Assembly (NCBI RefSeq): GCF_016906535.1
Contig: NC_057381.1
Coordinates: 682,001-746,000 of the forward strand
Direction of reading: 5' to 3'
Origin: Rhizoctonia solani
Lineage: Eukaryota > Basidiomycota > Agaricomycetes > Cantharellales > Ceratobasidiaceae
DNA: 64,000 nt
Shown piece after piece: positions 23,038 through 35,677 of this stretch. Each line of letters starts with the position of its first letter. Within the stretch, counting starts at the first letter, position 1. The notes beneath the pieces were generated by a model, which ran no database searches, was not told where the DNA came from, and worked only from the letters and a program-made list of their open reading frames with translations. The position numbers and the translations under genes are program-made.

Positions 23038-23502
23038 GGTGGATGTGTCAGTATGACCTGGCCCGTCAGGCTTTTATGGCTCGGCGTTTTCCGCTCCAAG
23101 AATTGCATTAGATTCACTTCGGGTCTGGAGAGAAGAGGTCTGTGGACGGGGAGAGTCAGGAGGGGCAGGATGGCCCTGGCGTAATCTGTCCAGCCGAGGA
23201 GAATTAGTTCGTCTTCGATCAGAAGGATAAATAGGATCTTCACGGCCCCCAAGCATCTTCGTCTGGGCTTCTTAAAACTCCTAGGCTATCGAATGCCGAG
23301 TTAACCCTGATACTCTTGGCCTTATCTTTGCAGAATTACAAACAAGAGCTTCAGCCTTTGTATGAAGGCGAACTTTTTTAAGCACAAATCTCCGCTCCGT
23401 TCACTCAAGGAGTCCAGACCAAATCAAAGCGCATATATTTTCAACCCGATCGGGTGTGAACGACACACCTAATCGTTCCGGTCCTTCACCCTCCCATCCC
23501 CA

Positions 23503-25757
23503 TCAGCCCCTCCCTCTCCCCAGCCCCCCCCTTCTCCGTCCAGCACCATCATCGTCATCATCCTCGTCTCCAATCTCAAAAACGACATCCTCATGCCTCA
23601 ACGGGGCCCTCGCACCATTCCCACCAGCCAAATTCTCCTCACTCGGTCCGCCCAACCCACCGGGACGCATGGACTCGAGATCGTATTCGCCCGCTGCGTC
23701 TTCATCTTGGGCTAGTTCCTCAGACATGGCAAGTCGGCGATTGTTTCCAGTCGGACGCCAGAGGAAGGCTATGCTTGTAAAGACAACGAGGTAGAGGATT
23801 GCGAGCCATGCGTCGAGGAGATACCATCTGGTTTCCCATGTTTCGGGTGCATAGTCTGCAAATGGAAGGGTTACGATTGGGAGTCGGAGAAAATAAAACG
23901 AAAGGACTTGCCTTCATAATCGATTCGAGAAGCTCATGCTCGACACGACAAAGAATGCTCCGATCACGATAACGGCACACAGTAATATCCGATAGAGGGT
24001 ACGGAACATGCTCAATTTGTAGGTTTGTTTGCGGTCTGCCAGTTCGGCCATTGTGCCTGTCAAATTTTGTTTTAGTATATTCGTAGTTAGCGGAAGGTCA
24101 TAAAAACGCACCATTCAAAGCGTACATGATCCACAACAAGAATCCAGAAAGCGTGAAACTGAGAGGGATGACAAACATGAGAAGTAACAACGCAGATGCG
24201 CTCTCAAGCTCAAGTTCGACCATTCCCATCGCGTAGAGTACTTTTGAACGACATTGCCGCTCATCAGACAATAGGAAGGACCTAGTGAGCGCATGGACAT
24301 ACCTCCAAAAACGAAATGCGCCCCAGCAAGGAGTTTGACGCGAGTCATAGCCGGTCCCAGAGACTCCCTCACAACCGACAGCCCAAGGGAGACAACGAGC
24401 AAGAGGAAGAAGAAAGTGCGTTTCCCCGCGTCAAGGATGGCCACTGGATCATTTGTAGATTAGTGCATAAACAGGAAGTAAGCGTCCAATTTGAACTTAC
24501 CAACAGCCAAGAACATAGTTGTAGCTGTTCCTCGATGATGCGAATTCAAGTATCTGTAGTAAGCTATGCCCCTTTCAGCTCTCCCGATCGATCAATTACT
24601 AGAGCACAGGCATACCCCAAGTGGCGGTCATTTCGATCACCAAGAATCCGACCAGATACGAGATATAGTACTACACCCGATCTAATTAGTCGACAGAAAC
24701 ATAGGAAAGCCGAACTCATACCTGAAGAGGCAAGAGGTCATCTCGATGCCTGAAGCACAAGAACCCCCAGACTCCGCCAGGATGAGTACACCAATGCCAG
24801 GACCATGTAGAACTGGTAGCTAATGTATTAAGATGGGTAATCAAATCGGAAAAATAAGCTTACGTTGATCTTGGGATAATCAGTCGCTGCCAATTTGCCA
24901 TGGAACACGTTTGGAATAAGACTTGACCCGTGAATGAAGCATGGACTGCTGTGTCGGCTGTGGCACCTGTAGTAATCGGTATAGCGGCTATAACAGGCAT
25001 GAGATATGCCTCCACTGAATGATTAGAAACACATACCAACGCAGTAATAGCCCTTCTTATCCACTTGGTACAATATAGGCTCCTTGTACCAAAGAACGCC
25101 AGTTGGAACAATCGTATTGACATGCCTTGCGATGGGAGAAAGAGCTAGCCACGACGCCACGGTGAGTCCCACTCGGACGAAGGAGGTGTGGGGTTTCCGG
25201 CTGGATTATTCCAAAAACCAGACGCACCGACGAATTACCACTCGCGGGAGCCGTGGAATTACTAGAACCTGTAGAATTTGAGCTTATGAATCCGACGCTG
25301 GCGGACCAATGGATATCTCTTCAAGGGATGCGCCTTTGAGGTTCAAGATGAACTTTCCAGCTGGGCTTCGGGACATAATTTGGCACGGACTGCGTCTGTG
25401 TGCATACGTAGGTTTTCTAAATAGCCTATGAGCTTGGTGATATGCGTATGAGCAAGGGCGCTTACAGGAACGAGGTAATTGTCTGGCTCTGTGTCTATGC
25501 CCAGGTACCGCGCGTCACGCCATTCGTAGATCACCATCGCTACCTGACCGCGCGAGGCGGGATCATAGGTTACTGTATCACAAGTTTATTACTCTAGCGT
25601 AATTACACGAGAATTAACTAGCCTTTGATATAAGCACTGTCACCACCCCACATTCCGGAGCATGCCTGGCGGTAATCGTCCTGGTCGGAAATCTTGAGCT
25701 CAAATGCGCTGGCTAGACCCAACAGCGCAGAGCTGAGGCGAAGCTAAACAGCTTCAT
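23503..25757 (-). CDS. PTM1/GPR107-like seven-transmembrane (Lung_7-TM_R) protein
   Basis: Golgi/endosomal seven-TM protein with an N-terminal lumenal domain. It starts near 25757 (MKLF...), with a signal peptide (LLGLASAFELK), then a lumenal region with SCSGMWGG-like and MVIYEWRDARYLG segments and an N-glycosylation-rich linker (SSNSTGSSNST). Membrane helices follow between about 24800 and 23750, including RTFFFLLLVVSLGLSVVRES, LIVIPLSFTL-type segments, TLYRILLCAVIVIGAFFVVS and WLAILYLVVFTSIAFLWRPT. The cytosolic tail is acidic then Arg/Gly-rich (EDDDDDGAGRRRGG), stopping at 23503-23505. The signal peptide needs a small frame adjustment near 25735. The start lies 189 bp from the divergent PRP17 start. 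Confidence 0.75.
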
Positions 25758-25946
25758 ATTCACCAATAAGTCTGTCTAAGGAGTAAATGGTATCGACGGT
25801 CCACGTCGAGGATGGGTGAGAGCGAGAGTGAGAGCTTGTCACGTGTGGCCATGACACGTGATCATGTAGTGAGTTGTGCAACGACAACCACCTTGGCCTA
25901 CATTTATCTCCACCTAGTTCATCTGTTGTTTTAATTTATTCGTAAA
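25758..25946. promoter_or_regulatory. Divergent promoter with two CACGTG boxes
   Basis: This 189-bp gap separates the starts of the PTM1-like gene (-) and PRP17 (+). Two CACGTG palindromes at 25840-25845 and 25855-25860 are spaced 15 bp apart within TCACGTGTGGCCATGACACG. This fits a bHLH-type site pair. Confidence 0.5.
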
Positions 25947-27997
25947 ATGCTGGGTGGTTACGAATCTTCAGATGAAGAGATCAACGCGGCCGAGAATGCG
26001 GCTGACGCATTTGGGATCAAGCGCATAGAAGAGCCGTCGTCCAAGCGCACGCGTGTTGATGCTGAACAAGTCCCGCAAGCCCAGGCTGCTCCCGATGTTT
26101 TGGCAGAAGTATGTCTCATAGACTATTCATAGATTAATGCTAATAAATATATAGGACCCCCTAGCACAAACCTCTCTCGTGCTCCGACCAACAGATGTGC
26201 AGATGAATGTAAATGTCCCATACGAAGAAATGATGCGCCCCGTCCAAGGCCCGGAAAACCCATTCGACAAGCGTAGACTTGCCAACCAAAATGCACTGGC
26301 CGGCCATGTAGAGGAGGAAATGATGACCGAGCACGCGTTCCGACAACAACATCTGACACACGAAATTCTCGGATATTCAGCCAATCCTTCGACTGACCCC
26401 AATGCACCTCGCTTTGTGGGAAACATTGAAGGGGCAGAGAAGAACGGGTTCAAGACCCTCGATGGGATAGGCACCACCAAAGCTAGCCGACGAGAATTGA
26501 AGCGTAAACGAGCGGGAAAAGGGGACCTCGACGTTGTCGATGGTGACGGAGAGTATATTGGACCATGGGCCAAGTGGGAAGGCGATGACAGGGGCGTTGC
26601 TGTTCCCGATGGCGCCGCTGCTCCAGGCGAATATGATGAATCGGACGACGAGTACGAAGGCGCCGAGGCAGAGGCTAAAAAAGGCAAGCCCAAGAGGAGT
26701 GTGGCCCGCAAACAAGAGACGAGTGTCTTTCATGGAAAGGATTTGGTCGATTACCAGGGAAGAACCTACATGGATCCTCCCATTGCGGATGCACCACATA
26801 TTTTGGGCGATGCTGGGTCCCAGGATTGTTTTGTTCCCAAAGAGTGTATTCATACCTGGACGGGACACACTGGCGCCGTGTCGGCCATTCGACTGTTCCC
26901 TCGCACTGGTCACCTGCTACTCAGTGCTAGTATGGACACCAAAGTCAAGGTACATCTTTTCTATCGTCTGGTTTTTCGGTGGCTTATCATTCCCTAGCTT
27001 TGGGACGTTTACCAACAAGGCAACTGCCTGCGCACATTCATGGGCCACACTAAAGCCGTCAAAGATGTCACATTCTCCAATGACGGTCGCCGCTTCTTGA
27101 GCTGTGGGTTTGACAGGGCCATGAAACTGTGGGATACCGAAACAGGTAAGTCTTCACCCTAGCCTGCCCAGCCACTCGAGTGCTAACTTTCCTTCAGGCC
27201 AATGTATCAAAGCATTCTCAAACGGCAAGATCCCACATGTCGTGAAATTCCACCCGGACGAAGATAAACAACACATTTTCCTGGCCGGAATGTCAGACAA
27301 AAAGATTATCCAAGTATGTCCTGCCCTCCTTAACTTCTGCAATTTACTAACGTATCGCAGTACGACATCAACACCGCAGAAATCATCCAAGAATACGACC
27401 AGCACTTGGGACCCGTCAACTCGATTACATTCGTTGACGAAAACAGGCGGTTCGTCACTACTTCGGACGACAAGACCATCCGCGCGTGGGACTATGATAT
27501 TCCGGTTGTCATCAAGTACATCGCGGAGCCTCACATGCATAGTATGCCTAGCGTAGCATTGCATCCTACTAGTAAGCATACTGGCTTCTTCCTCTTTCGT
27601 TTACTCACCCAGTACTAGAAAAATGGTTCGCGGCTCAATCCCTCGATAACCAAATTCTCGTCTATTCGACCGATAACTTTAGACAAAACCGCAAGAAACG
27701 ATTCGCAGGACATACAGTCGCAGGATACGCCTGCCAAGTCAACTTTTCTCCCGACGGCCGGCTGGTCAGTTCCGGAGACGGACAGGGCAACATGGTATTC
27801 TGGGACTGGAAGACGGGGAGAATCAGGAGTCGGATTAATAAGGCTCATGAAAAAGTGGTTATCGCTCACGAGTGGTTGCCTCATGAGACTAGCAAGGTTG
27901 TGACCGCGAGTTGGGATGGGTTGATTAAGCTTTGGGTAAGTGTGTTCGGTTATGGTTTTGAGAATTGGGCTGACTCCTTATTTTATCTTAGGATTGA
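25947..27997 (+). CDS. PRP17: Pre-mRNA splicing factor PRP17/CDC40 (WD40)
   Basis: Second-step splicing factor of the spliceosome, nuclear. Seven exons (25947-26108, 26155-26949, 26998-27145, 27198-27313, 27361-27571, 27619-27935, 27992-27997) join to 584 residues without a lesion. The N-terminal half has the conserved [17 protein letters not shown] segment and the [18 protein letters not shown] box that marks PRP17. WD40 repeats follow from about residue 290: [72 protein letters not shown] and [11 protein letters not shown]. The last exon carries only the final Asp codon and the stop. Human CDC40 is 579 residues. Confidence 0.95.
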
Positions 27998-28710
27998 GAG
28001 TCTTTGTGTGTATTCTATGGCTGTTTTTGTTGCGAACAAATGAGTGTACGCATATCTAATATACTGTAATTATTCATCAGACGAGTGTTGAGATGTTACT
28101 TGCATTTTTATCCCTCTGAGCGCCTCAAAGCCGACTATCAAGTGTTTATATAGGAGTAAATACAAAGAAAGGCACATATGTAGCGGGGGTGAAATTATGT
28201 CAAGGATCAAGGATGAGGCATATCCTTGGCGGCTATGACTTTGTGGAGGTTGAAGCCTGGGAGTTTGACTTTCTCTCGTGAGCGTTGGTGCGGGTTGTGT
28301 AGGCCGCCCAGGTGGCTCATCCAAGTTGACTGCCAACTACCAGTTGATACCTCCCAGTCTCAAACGAGGGCCATATATATCGGTCATTAGTGTATGTCGA
28401 TGCCCAGCTAGCACTATAGTTTCTTAATGTCTCACGTGGTCCCGCTACGCGGGACACAGGGGGATACTCAGTGAGTTTTCCACCAACATTAACAATCCCA
28501 CACTGTTTGGCTCCCTTGCAGGTCTCGAAGCAGTTGCAAAGTTCATTGCCAGGACGGGCATAGGCCGAAGACGAGGAGGCCCGCAGGCAGCCGCTCAAAT
28601 CATGTAGTAGATACGCCCCTAAGGCCGCCATTTCATTCCCGCCCATATGGCCTCTACCTCGAGTTAGGCCTTAAGCCACCTGTACGTTGCCACACAACTC
28701 TTTCTTTTCT
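27998..28710. other. Intergenic stretch after PRP17
   Basis: PRP17 3' flank. One minus-strand frame at 28317-28646 encodes a cysteine-containing peptide (CNCFETCKGAKQCG), but it has no signal peptide or family match. I do not call it. Confidence 0.35.
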
Positions 28711-28714
28711 CTGA

Positions 28715-29034
28715 CCGTGCTACCTTCTTGTTTGTTTCTCCTCTTCTCTCTCTCAATTGTTTCCTTCTCTGTGTCTTACTTTGTAGCTCTGACGGTTCGG
28801 TTCTGGTTTTGTGAGCGGTTTGCCTAATTCGCATGTAGCTCCCGTATTAGTTATATATGGAAATGTATCCCAATGTCTCACGTGACAACTATTTTTTTTT
28901 GATTCATATTTAAGGAGCTACATGCGAAACAAGGCAAACCACTCACAAGAAACCAAGGCAAACTACGCTAATAAGAGAGAAGGGAGAACAAGAAAGCAAA
29001 GAGAGAAATCGGACAAGCAAGGTAGTAAGCACGG
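28715..29034. repeat. Large imperfect inverted repeat next to the CACTA-like element
   Basis: Arms at 28715-28842 and 28914-29034. Matching is strongest in the inner 45 bases, where GTGAGCGGTTTGCCTAATTC in the left arm answers the reverse complement of the right arm (GTGAGTGGTTTGCCTTGTTTC); both then read GCATGTAGCTCC. The 71-bp loop is AT-rich with a T9 run. The outer halves are CT/GA-rich and align loosely. This may be an old fold-back element or a pair of terminal repeats. Confidence 0.7.
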
Positions 29035-29063
29035 GGTGACCATGAAGGTCAGGTACAGGGGCC

Positions 29064-29093
29064 CACCGTATACCCCAAAGGTACGGACAGTCC
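29064..29093 (+). repeat. Left terminal inverted repeat of the CACTA-like element
   Basis: Begins CACCGTATACCCC and pairs with 35678-35707. It is followed by many short copies of a TCCGA(A/G)CCC motif up to about 29420, the arrangement of CACTA subterminal repeats that bind transposase. Confidence 0.75.
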
Positions 29094-29608
29094 GAGCCCT
29101 AAAGTCCGAGCCCTAGGGTACGGATGTCTCTTAAGTAGAAAACCCACCCTTGGGTTCGGACCTTTGGCAAAATCCGACCCCAAGAATATCCGGACCCGGG
29201 GGCCGGCTATTTAGCACGGTAATTGTCCGGACCCCGGCGCTGTTCTAGCGCTCATGAATACAGTACTCATAATCCGCCGCCGAGGTTCGGATACCCAGCT
29301 GGTATCCGAACCCGGGGTGCGATTTATACTGTAATGCTCGGATATATACTAAATTTTAATATACACGGTCCGATGCAATAATACAAACCCGACCCCTGGG
29401 TTCGAACAAGCCTATCCTGGGGTGCGGAGATACATGGTGCGGGGAAACTGAGAAACAACAGAAGCAGGGGAAAAGGACACATGAAATCACCAAAAATGTA
29501 CAGCGAGTTCGAGACACATAGAGTCGAGGTCCAAGACACGAACAAGTAACGAAACAGTGAGAAAGAGAAAAAATAAATAATCGAGAGCGAGTCGCGAACC
29601 GGCCTCGG

Positions 29609-31486
29609 TTATTTCTTTTTGGCCGCGGCTCGCGTTTTCCTGCAAGAATACTATGTTAGTACCCGAAAGCCGATGTTCTAAGTCTCTTACATTGGAACGG
29701 TCTTGCTCAAATCGAATTCGTTAACCATTTCCGACTTGGCTGCGTGTGAAGTCGCAGCCGATAAATCTTGTGGTGGTGGGCGGGGCTTCGGCACTGAGTC
29801 GGATGGCTTGGAGACAGGAGCAAACGGCAGTATTCAAAGCCGCCGTGACTTTAGTTGAAATCGAGGCAGAGGTGGAGGCTATAGCAGTGGATTTCTTCTT
29901 TCTTTGCACTCGCACTCTCCAGCTGCAAGACTTCGTCTTGGCAGTTCTGTGCCCAAGAGTTTGAGCGCCTGGACACCTTGCGTCAATCTCCAGTGAGAGT
30001 TTTTTGTGCTCAAGAAGAAAGTTAACTTACTTTCCCTTTGGTATGTACGCTGCCCTTTTGGCACTTGGTTGGCGGGGGTTTTGCTGGTTTGGTTGCGGTT
30101 TCAAGGTTGGATTCCACACCGGGGCCAGGTTCAGGTTGAGCCTTCCTCTTGAGACTCTATAGACCGTTAGTGAATGTTGGTGTAAGAACCAGCATATACA
30201 GTATGCTACTGGCAATGCACCCGTATTGGTGGACTTGGTGATTGGTGCCGTTGATTGGTAGTCTTACCAATGCCTGCCTTTTTCACAGTAGCCAGAGGCA
30301 CCTTTGGAGGCGGGGATGGCTTTGATATGGGCAAGGATTTGGCGGACTTGGCAATGGCGGCAGCAGTGGGGTCTTGGCCTTGGTTGCGGGAGTATTGGAT
30401 GCAGCAGGCTTATGCGTGCAAGAGGAAAATTTGGATGCACAAGCAGAGGGCTTGAGCACTGGAGCGTTGGACGTGGGAGTTGGGGCCGGAGTCAAGGTGC
30501 GAGCTTGGATACAGATTGCTTGACCTCTGGTTCATCCTTGCTATTGGAATCCTCAATACAGCGGCGCTTCTAGTTGTATTAGAAAAGAAATTAGAATAAA
30601 AATATGATCAAACGTACCTTTCCTAGATCTGCGGTCCTTGTTGAGCTCACCGCACTCCAACATCATCCTTGTCTATGTCAGGTCAATGGTACTGGCAGGT
30701 TCTTCATCCACAGGTTCTTCGGCCACGGGGTCCTCCTTGATGGGCTCTTCTTTGGCGGCTCTTCTTTGGCGGGCTCTTCTTTGGCGGGCTCTTCTTTGGC
30801 AAGCTCTTCCTCACGGGCTCTTCTTTTCTTCCCTCCGCGTAGCCGCCCTTGCTTATTTGCCTTGGTGTCACGCTTGTTTTTGCATATGGTCTTCATCAAG
30901 GCTTTCCCAGCCCAGTCCTCTGGGAAGCAGTAGAGGACCGGGTATGCGGCCTTAGTCTGTAAAAAAAGCAATTGTTCATATTAGCAAAACATTGTGTGAT
31001 AGAGAAAAAAAATGAAGATAAAATAAAATAAGATAAAACTCACAGAGACAAGGATGGCAGCCCAAACATTGTAAGGGACTAGCTCCCAGGTAACTCCAAC
31101 ATTCCCAAGCAACTCGCCAAGTTGTTTCAAAATTTGGCCTAAGTACAAAATCAGCGTAGTGCTAAAAATACAAAGAAAGCAAATAAATGCGTTTGAGACT
31201 TACCTTGATATCTAACCACCCATGGGGGAATGTCTTTCCAATGCCAAAATCCATGTACCCTTCTAACCCCTTGCACTTCTTGATGTTCTGCAGTTTTTTG
31301 ATGGTTGGGACGGTTTTCTGGGTACCATCAGGGAAGGTAATCTTTACAAATTTTCCCCCCTTTATGTACTGCGCTGATAAGAGATTTATCAGCAATCAAC
31401 AGTCAAATGAAATCTCAATTATTTACCAGGTAGATCTGTGGCTGTGCCGCCAACAGGTGCTGTGGTGCTGGAGACACTATTGACCA
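29609..31486 (-). CDS. Unrecognised accessory gene inside the CACTA-like element
   Basis: A multi-exon minus-strand gene begins MVNSVSSTTAP at 31486, about 280 bp from the transposase start, so the two are divergent. Exons joined by GT-AG introns give a compact N-terminal region: VKITFPDGTQKTVPTIKKLQ, then YMDFGIGKTFPHGWLDIK, GQILKQLGELLGNVGVTWEL and AAYPVLYCFPEDWAGKALM. A basic stretch and an EEPAK repeat (three tandem copies of AKEEP) follow, then a low-complexity Lys/Pro/Ala-rich tail ending near AAAKKK. I recognise no domain. The layout resembles a DNA-binding helper protein, but that is only inference. The 3' exon structure is uncertain. Confidence 0.5.
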
Positions 31487-31764
31487 TACCTAGCATTGCA
31501 AATGAGTTAAGACACGTCAAATACATGGAAAAAAGAGAGTATTGTGTTATTACTCACTTTATAAGGCTGTAGATGAAAAGATGAACAATTTTTGTGGGCT
31601 TGGAGTGAAATTTGCAAAATGAATGCGCGGGAATTTCATTGCAAAAGTTGGTAGATTGTCAGCAATAGGTAACAGGAACTTGAATAAATATTTACCAGAT
31701 TATACAATTTTATGTATTCAGTCAAACAAGAGAGGATGGGGGAGAGGGAGTGTGCTGGTGATGG

Positions 31765-34700
31765 TTGGGAGGAAGGAGGCAGGACATTGACCAACACTCA
31801 AGTCCCCCCAATGCTTATGTCAGCCAACGGCGCTTAGCCCTTGGACAAAAGGTTTGTTTGCTCCCTACCCCCAGTCTGTCCTCAGTTATTGTCATAAATG
31901 GTGATAAGCGGAAAGTATGGTGCGGTTGCTGTCAAAATTATGTAACCACTGAGACATTCAAGTCTCACCAACAGGTTTGAGAGGGGATGCCTAGGCCAGT
32001 TTGCAAACCTCTAGGCAAGCCAAGGAGGAGACCTAGCACTGAGAAGCTTTGGTAAGTAATAATTTAATCTTGTTATATGCTAATAAAGATTCATTTAATC
32101 TACTATACAGACAACGCTTACACTGGCATTCAAGCCAGGAATCCATCAATGCACACCAAGCAAATTCTCCCCCCATCCCAGTTATGCAGCCCCAGCCAAT
32201 CCCCATGCTGGACCTTTTCCCCCCCAAGCCCAAAGATATAGACCATGATACAGAACTGTATCATTTGGAGCTTGAGACCACACCTGAACTCAACCTAACC
32301 CATATTTGGGAACAGGTCATGCAAGCACGCAGCCTGCTTGACTTGGGAGATCAAGAGCTTTGCTCCAAAGGCTCTTGTTCACACAGCACACATACCTCAA
32401 GGATGCCATTGGATTTGTTGGAGCTTGGAGGAAGTGACTTGGATGAGTTGGCGGATGTGGACTGTCCTAGATGTCTGTAAGGACGTCAAGGGTGCGGGCA
32501 CTTGTGGCCGTGTAGCTAATACAGTAGAGCTGCTTAGGGCGGCAACAAAGTACCCTACAACAACAAACTAACTAACTACAGTAATCACGTGCTATAAGGC
32601 AGTGACAAGCTACGTATGTACAGCAAGAACAATGCTTAAGGTGTGTATCTAAGTGACTTACTGGGCTGTAAGGCCCTTGTACAATGTGGGATGCAACAAG
32701 AGGTAATCAACCTGGGTGTTACCATGGTTGGTTGGCCTCCTTATATATTCTACAGGGTAACTATTTACAAATACATTTTATCAAATACGTGATCAAATAA
32801 GAACCCTGCTCTGCAGTTGGTCTTACTCATGCATACGTGTCACTGACGTGTCATGATGACGTCATAGGTGGAGGTGGCTATGTGTGCTGATTAAGCGTGG
32901 GTGGGGATGTGGCTTGGCACTTAGCATATGATATAAGCGCCAAAGTCATGTGATTGAAAATATTGTCTGTTTGCCTTTGTTTAAATCCAAGAAAATGGGA
33001 ATAAATTCCCTGGTATCAATTGTGTCTACAACATGGACAACGTGGAATACAACCCTGCAACATATGGATTACCACCCAAATTGTTCATTTGGGAGCAATT
33101 GTTGGTCAAGGTTGCTAAACTGGGTACGTATTTTGTTTGATTTGCTCTGCATTATCTTATATGCGCTTCAGCTCAAACAACCATTGGCCTGGATGATCTA
33201 GATACCATCCAGGACTTTAATTTTTTTTGTTAGGGAGACTGCTGTACATACACATGAAGCAATGCAAAGAACTTACTGTTGTCTGAAACCAAAACTAAAA
33301 TCTGTCATGCCCTAGAGGCGTGACCACCTTAGAATCCACTAAGTCGAAGAAATAGTGAATATATGCGCTATTTTCATGAAGATTTGGATATATGCATCTT
33401 TATGCTATTTAGGTGCTGAGCGCTTATTATGAAATCTCATCACATGATCTTTAGTCATGTGATCTTGTTTTCTTATCTCTGGTCATGTGACCTTATCTTT
33501 GTTATTGTGTTTGCACTGTATATACTATTCCCTTGCTTGTTGAATATAAGGAGGGTTCTGAGAGCCTTAAGCCTCAGAACTCAACCTCTTATCCCTTCCA
33601 ACACTACCTACCCTTGGCATACAATCAGGTGCACCTTGAGTGTAATAGTCCCTGCCTTGGTTCTTATCCCTGCTGTCTTAACAGCATAGTGCATTAACTG
33701 TTATTGGTCTTGTCCACCCCTTATCTGGCTTTGCCTTAGAGCATTGTTAGATCCTGCTAGTTGATAAGTCCTATATTAGGCAATAGCTAGTTAGGTTTAC
33801 CTCTTGGTAGTGATCTGGATCCCCAACTTGTTCCCTGTCAAAGCTATGCATCTTGTGTGGATAAACTTGATCCCTCAGCTTGCAGACTTATGGCACAAAA
33901 AATTCAATGGAATTGATTCTGGATTTGAGGATTACTTGATCAACGCGCTTGTCTGGAATTCTATGGGGGACATGTGTGTTGATTCTTTGCATTCAACACC
34001 TTCTTCTTTTGGCTGTCCTATTCCTCATTTCAGAAATTGCTCACATTTACTGCTGAATCTTGGTCTTGCTGGGCAGCTCACACAGCCCCAAACTTACTGT
34101 GCTGTTGCTTTATGGACTCAAGGTATTATATTCATTTTGTTTGTCTAGTCAACCTAATGAACAAATGCACCAACCATGCTGTCAACTGCTCTGAGCTCCT
34201 GGAAATTTGTCAAGGCTTCATTGAGTGGGTGGAGGATTTTGAACAGTAAGTAATGCTTGCACATATACATATTGGATGGTATATCAACTATGTAATAGGA
34301 TCTACTACCAGCACAATCCAGAGCGCATACAAGTGTGTACAACAAATATACACTATTTGCTTCATATTGTGGACTCAATCAAGCGTCTTGGGCCCCTACC
34401 TGGCTACTGGGCATTCCCTATGGAGCAATACTGTAGCTTCATTGGGGCCTTGGTGAAAAGCCAGCAATTTCCTTATGCAAACATTGCTTGGCGCATTTGC
34501 AATGTTGCTCAGCTTTGGGCAAACCCAAGCATCAACCAAGGAGGACTTGAAGACTGAGATGAGGGAAGGTGATAAATTTGAAAACTGTATGTTTATCATT
34601 TATTGTTTTAATGTTAACTAATTATGTCTAGATCCCAACCAAATATTCCTAACCCCCCAGGCCAAGGCGCTCACTGTAACTCCTGAACTACACGCACAGA

Positions 34701-35274
34701 TCTCCAAGTACTTGGCAACCACCTATGAAGTACAAATTGGAAAGAAATTAGCTCTAGAGCTGATTCCTGATACCCTCCAACAATGGGGCCAACTGCAAAT
34801 CACCCAGGGAGGCAACTTGATTCAAGCACAAGGCTACCATAAGCTACAATGGGACAGCTGCAACGTATCATTTGTTTGGGTATGTTTAGTTTATATATAT
34901 ATTAATATTGACTTAATAAGTCTAGTATGAACTGCTGGCCATTGACTTGCTCATCTTCCAAGAGCAACACCCAACTTTGTCCCAACTTCTTATTATGGTC
35001 AGCTTCATATTGTTTAAGTTGCCCCTAAAGCCCAAAAGTGTTGTCAATCTGTCAAAGGATGGATCAAAATATCTCATTCTTGCGTTCATCTTGGAGGCAC
35101 CAGTGGTATTTAAGATGCTTACAAATACAGGGTCACATGGTACAAGGGAAAGTTGGGAAGTGGGGAATGGTTGACGCCCTAACCATACAGTGTGCTATTG
35201 GACAAATTCAAGACAACAAGCGTTGGTGGATCATTGATAGGAGTTTGGATTTGGCACACTTGGATTTTGTATGA
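31765..35274 (+). pseudogene. Degenerate Tnp2-family transposase
   Basis: Exon remnants in family order: a zinc-binding N-terminus (VWCGCCQNYVTTETFKSHQQ, 31909-31970); an acidic/proline linker (PPIPVMQPQPIPMLDLFPPK, about 32180); the core MHLVWINLIPQLADLWHKKF at about 33850; FTAESWSCWAAHTAPNLL at about 34050; GFIEWVEDFEQ and HYLLHIVDSIK at about 34220 and 34350; GYWAFPMEQYCSF at 34410; and the C-terminal GMVDALTIQCAIGQIQDNKR, ending HLDFV at 35274. These match Tnp2 proteins common in basidiomycetes. The part between about 32570 and 33800 does not read as transposase and includes an apparent insertion. Frame changes are frequent. Non-functional as read. Confidence 0.75.
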
Positions 35275-35359
35275 GGTATACAATTGGTATTAATATGATT
35301 TTGACCTAGTTTACACTTGCTATGCACTGGATGAGCAATTGCCTGGAAATCCAACCCTC

Positions 35360-35677
35360 ATTCATGCGTCCAACCCCAGTGCAGTGCTCAAATCCAAACC
35401 CCTCAAATAAGCCCAACCCCCAACAAAGAATGTAAATCCAACCCCTGGCCACAAATCCGGCCCCTCCAAAAATGTCCAACCCCTAACAAACCAAGAACCC
35501 AACCCCCAAGCAGAAATCCAACCCCTCAAGAAATTCCAACCCTGGGGATTACAGACATCCAACCCTCAAGAAAAGTCCAACCCTTGAGGGGGTTTGGATT
35601 TAAAAAGCCAAACCCCAGCCAAAAATAACCCCCTGGTGCTGGGGTCCGGTTTTTCCTAGTGTCCAACCCCCAGAGTT
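35360..35677. repeat. Right subterminal repeat array of the CACTA-like element
   Basis: A motif close to AATCCAACCCC or its variants (GTCCAACCCC, AGCCCAACCCC, ATCCGGCCCC) recurs about a dozen times at intervals of roughly 20-25 bp. Because every copy lies in the same orientation, it gives an artificially open frame on the minus strand; I read it as non-coding. Confidence 0.75.

Noticed and set aside
26127..26711. 194-codon minus-strand frame in PRP17
   Set aside because: Complementary to the large PRP17 exon, whose protein is conserved.
30678..30971. EEPAK repeat as a CRISPR-like array or microsatellite only
   Set aside because: The repeats lie in an open exon, are in phase and follow a non-repetitive coding part; the genome is eukaryotic.
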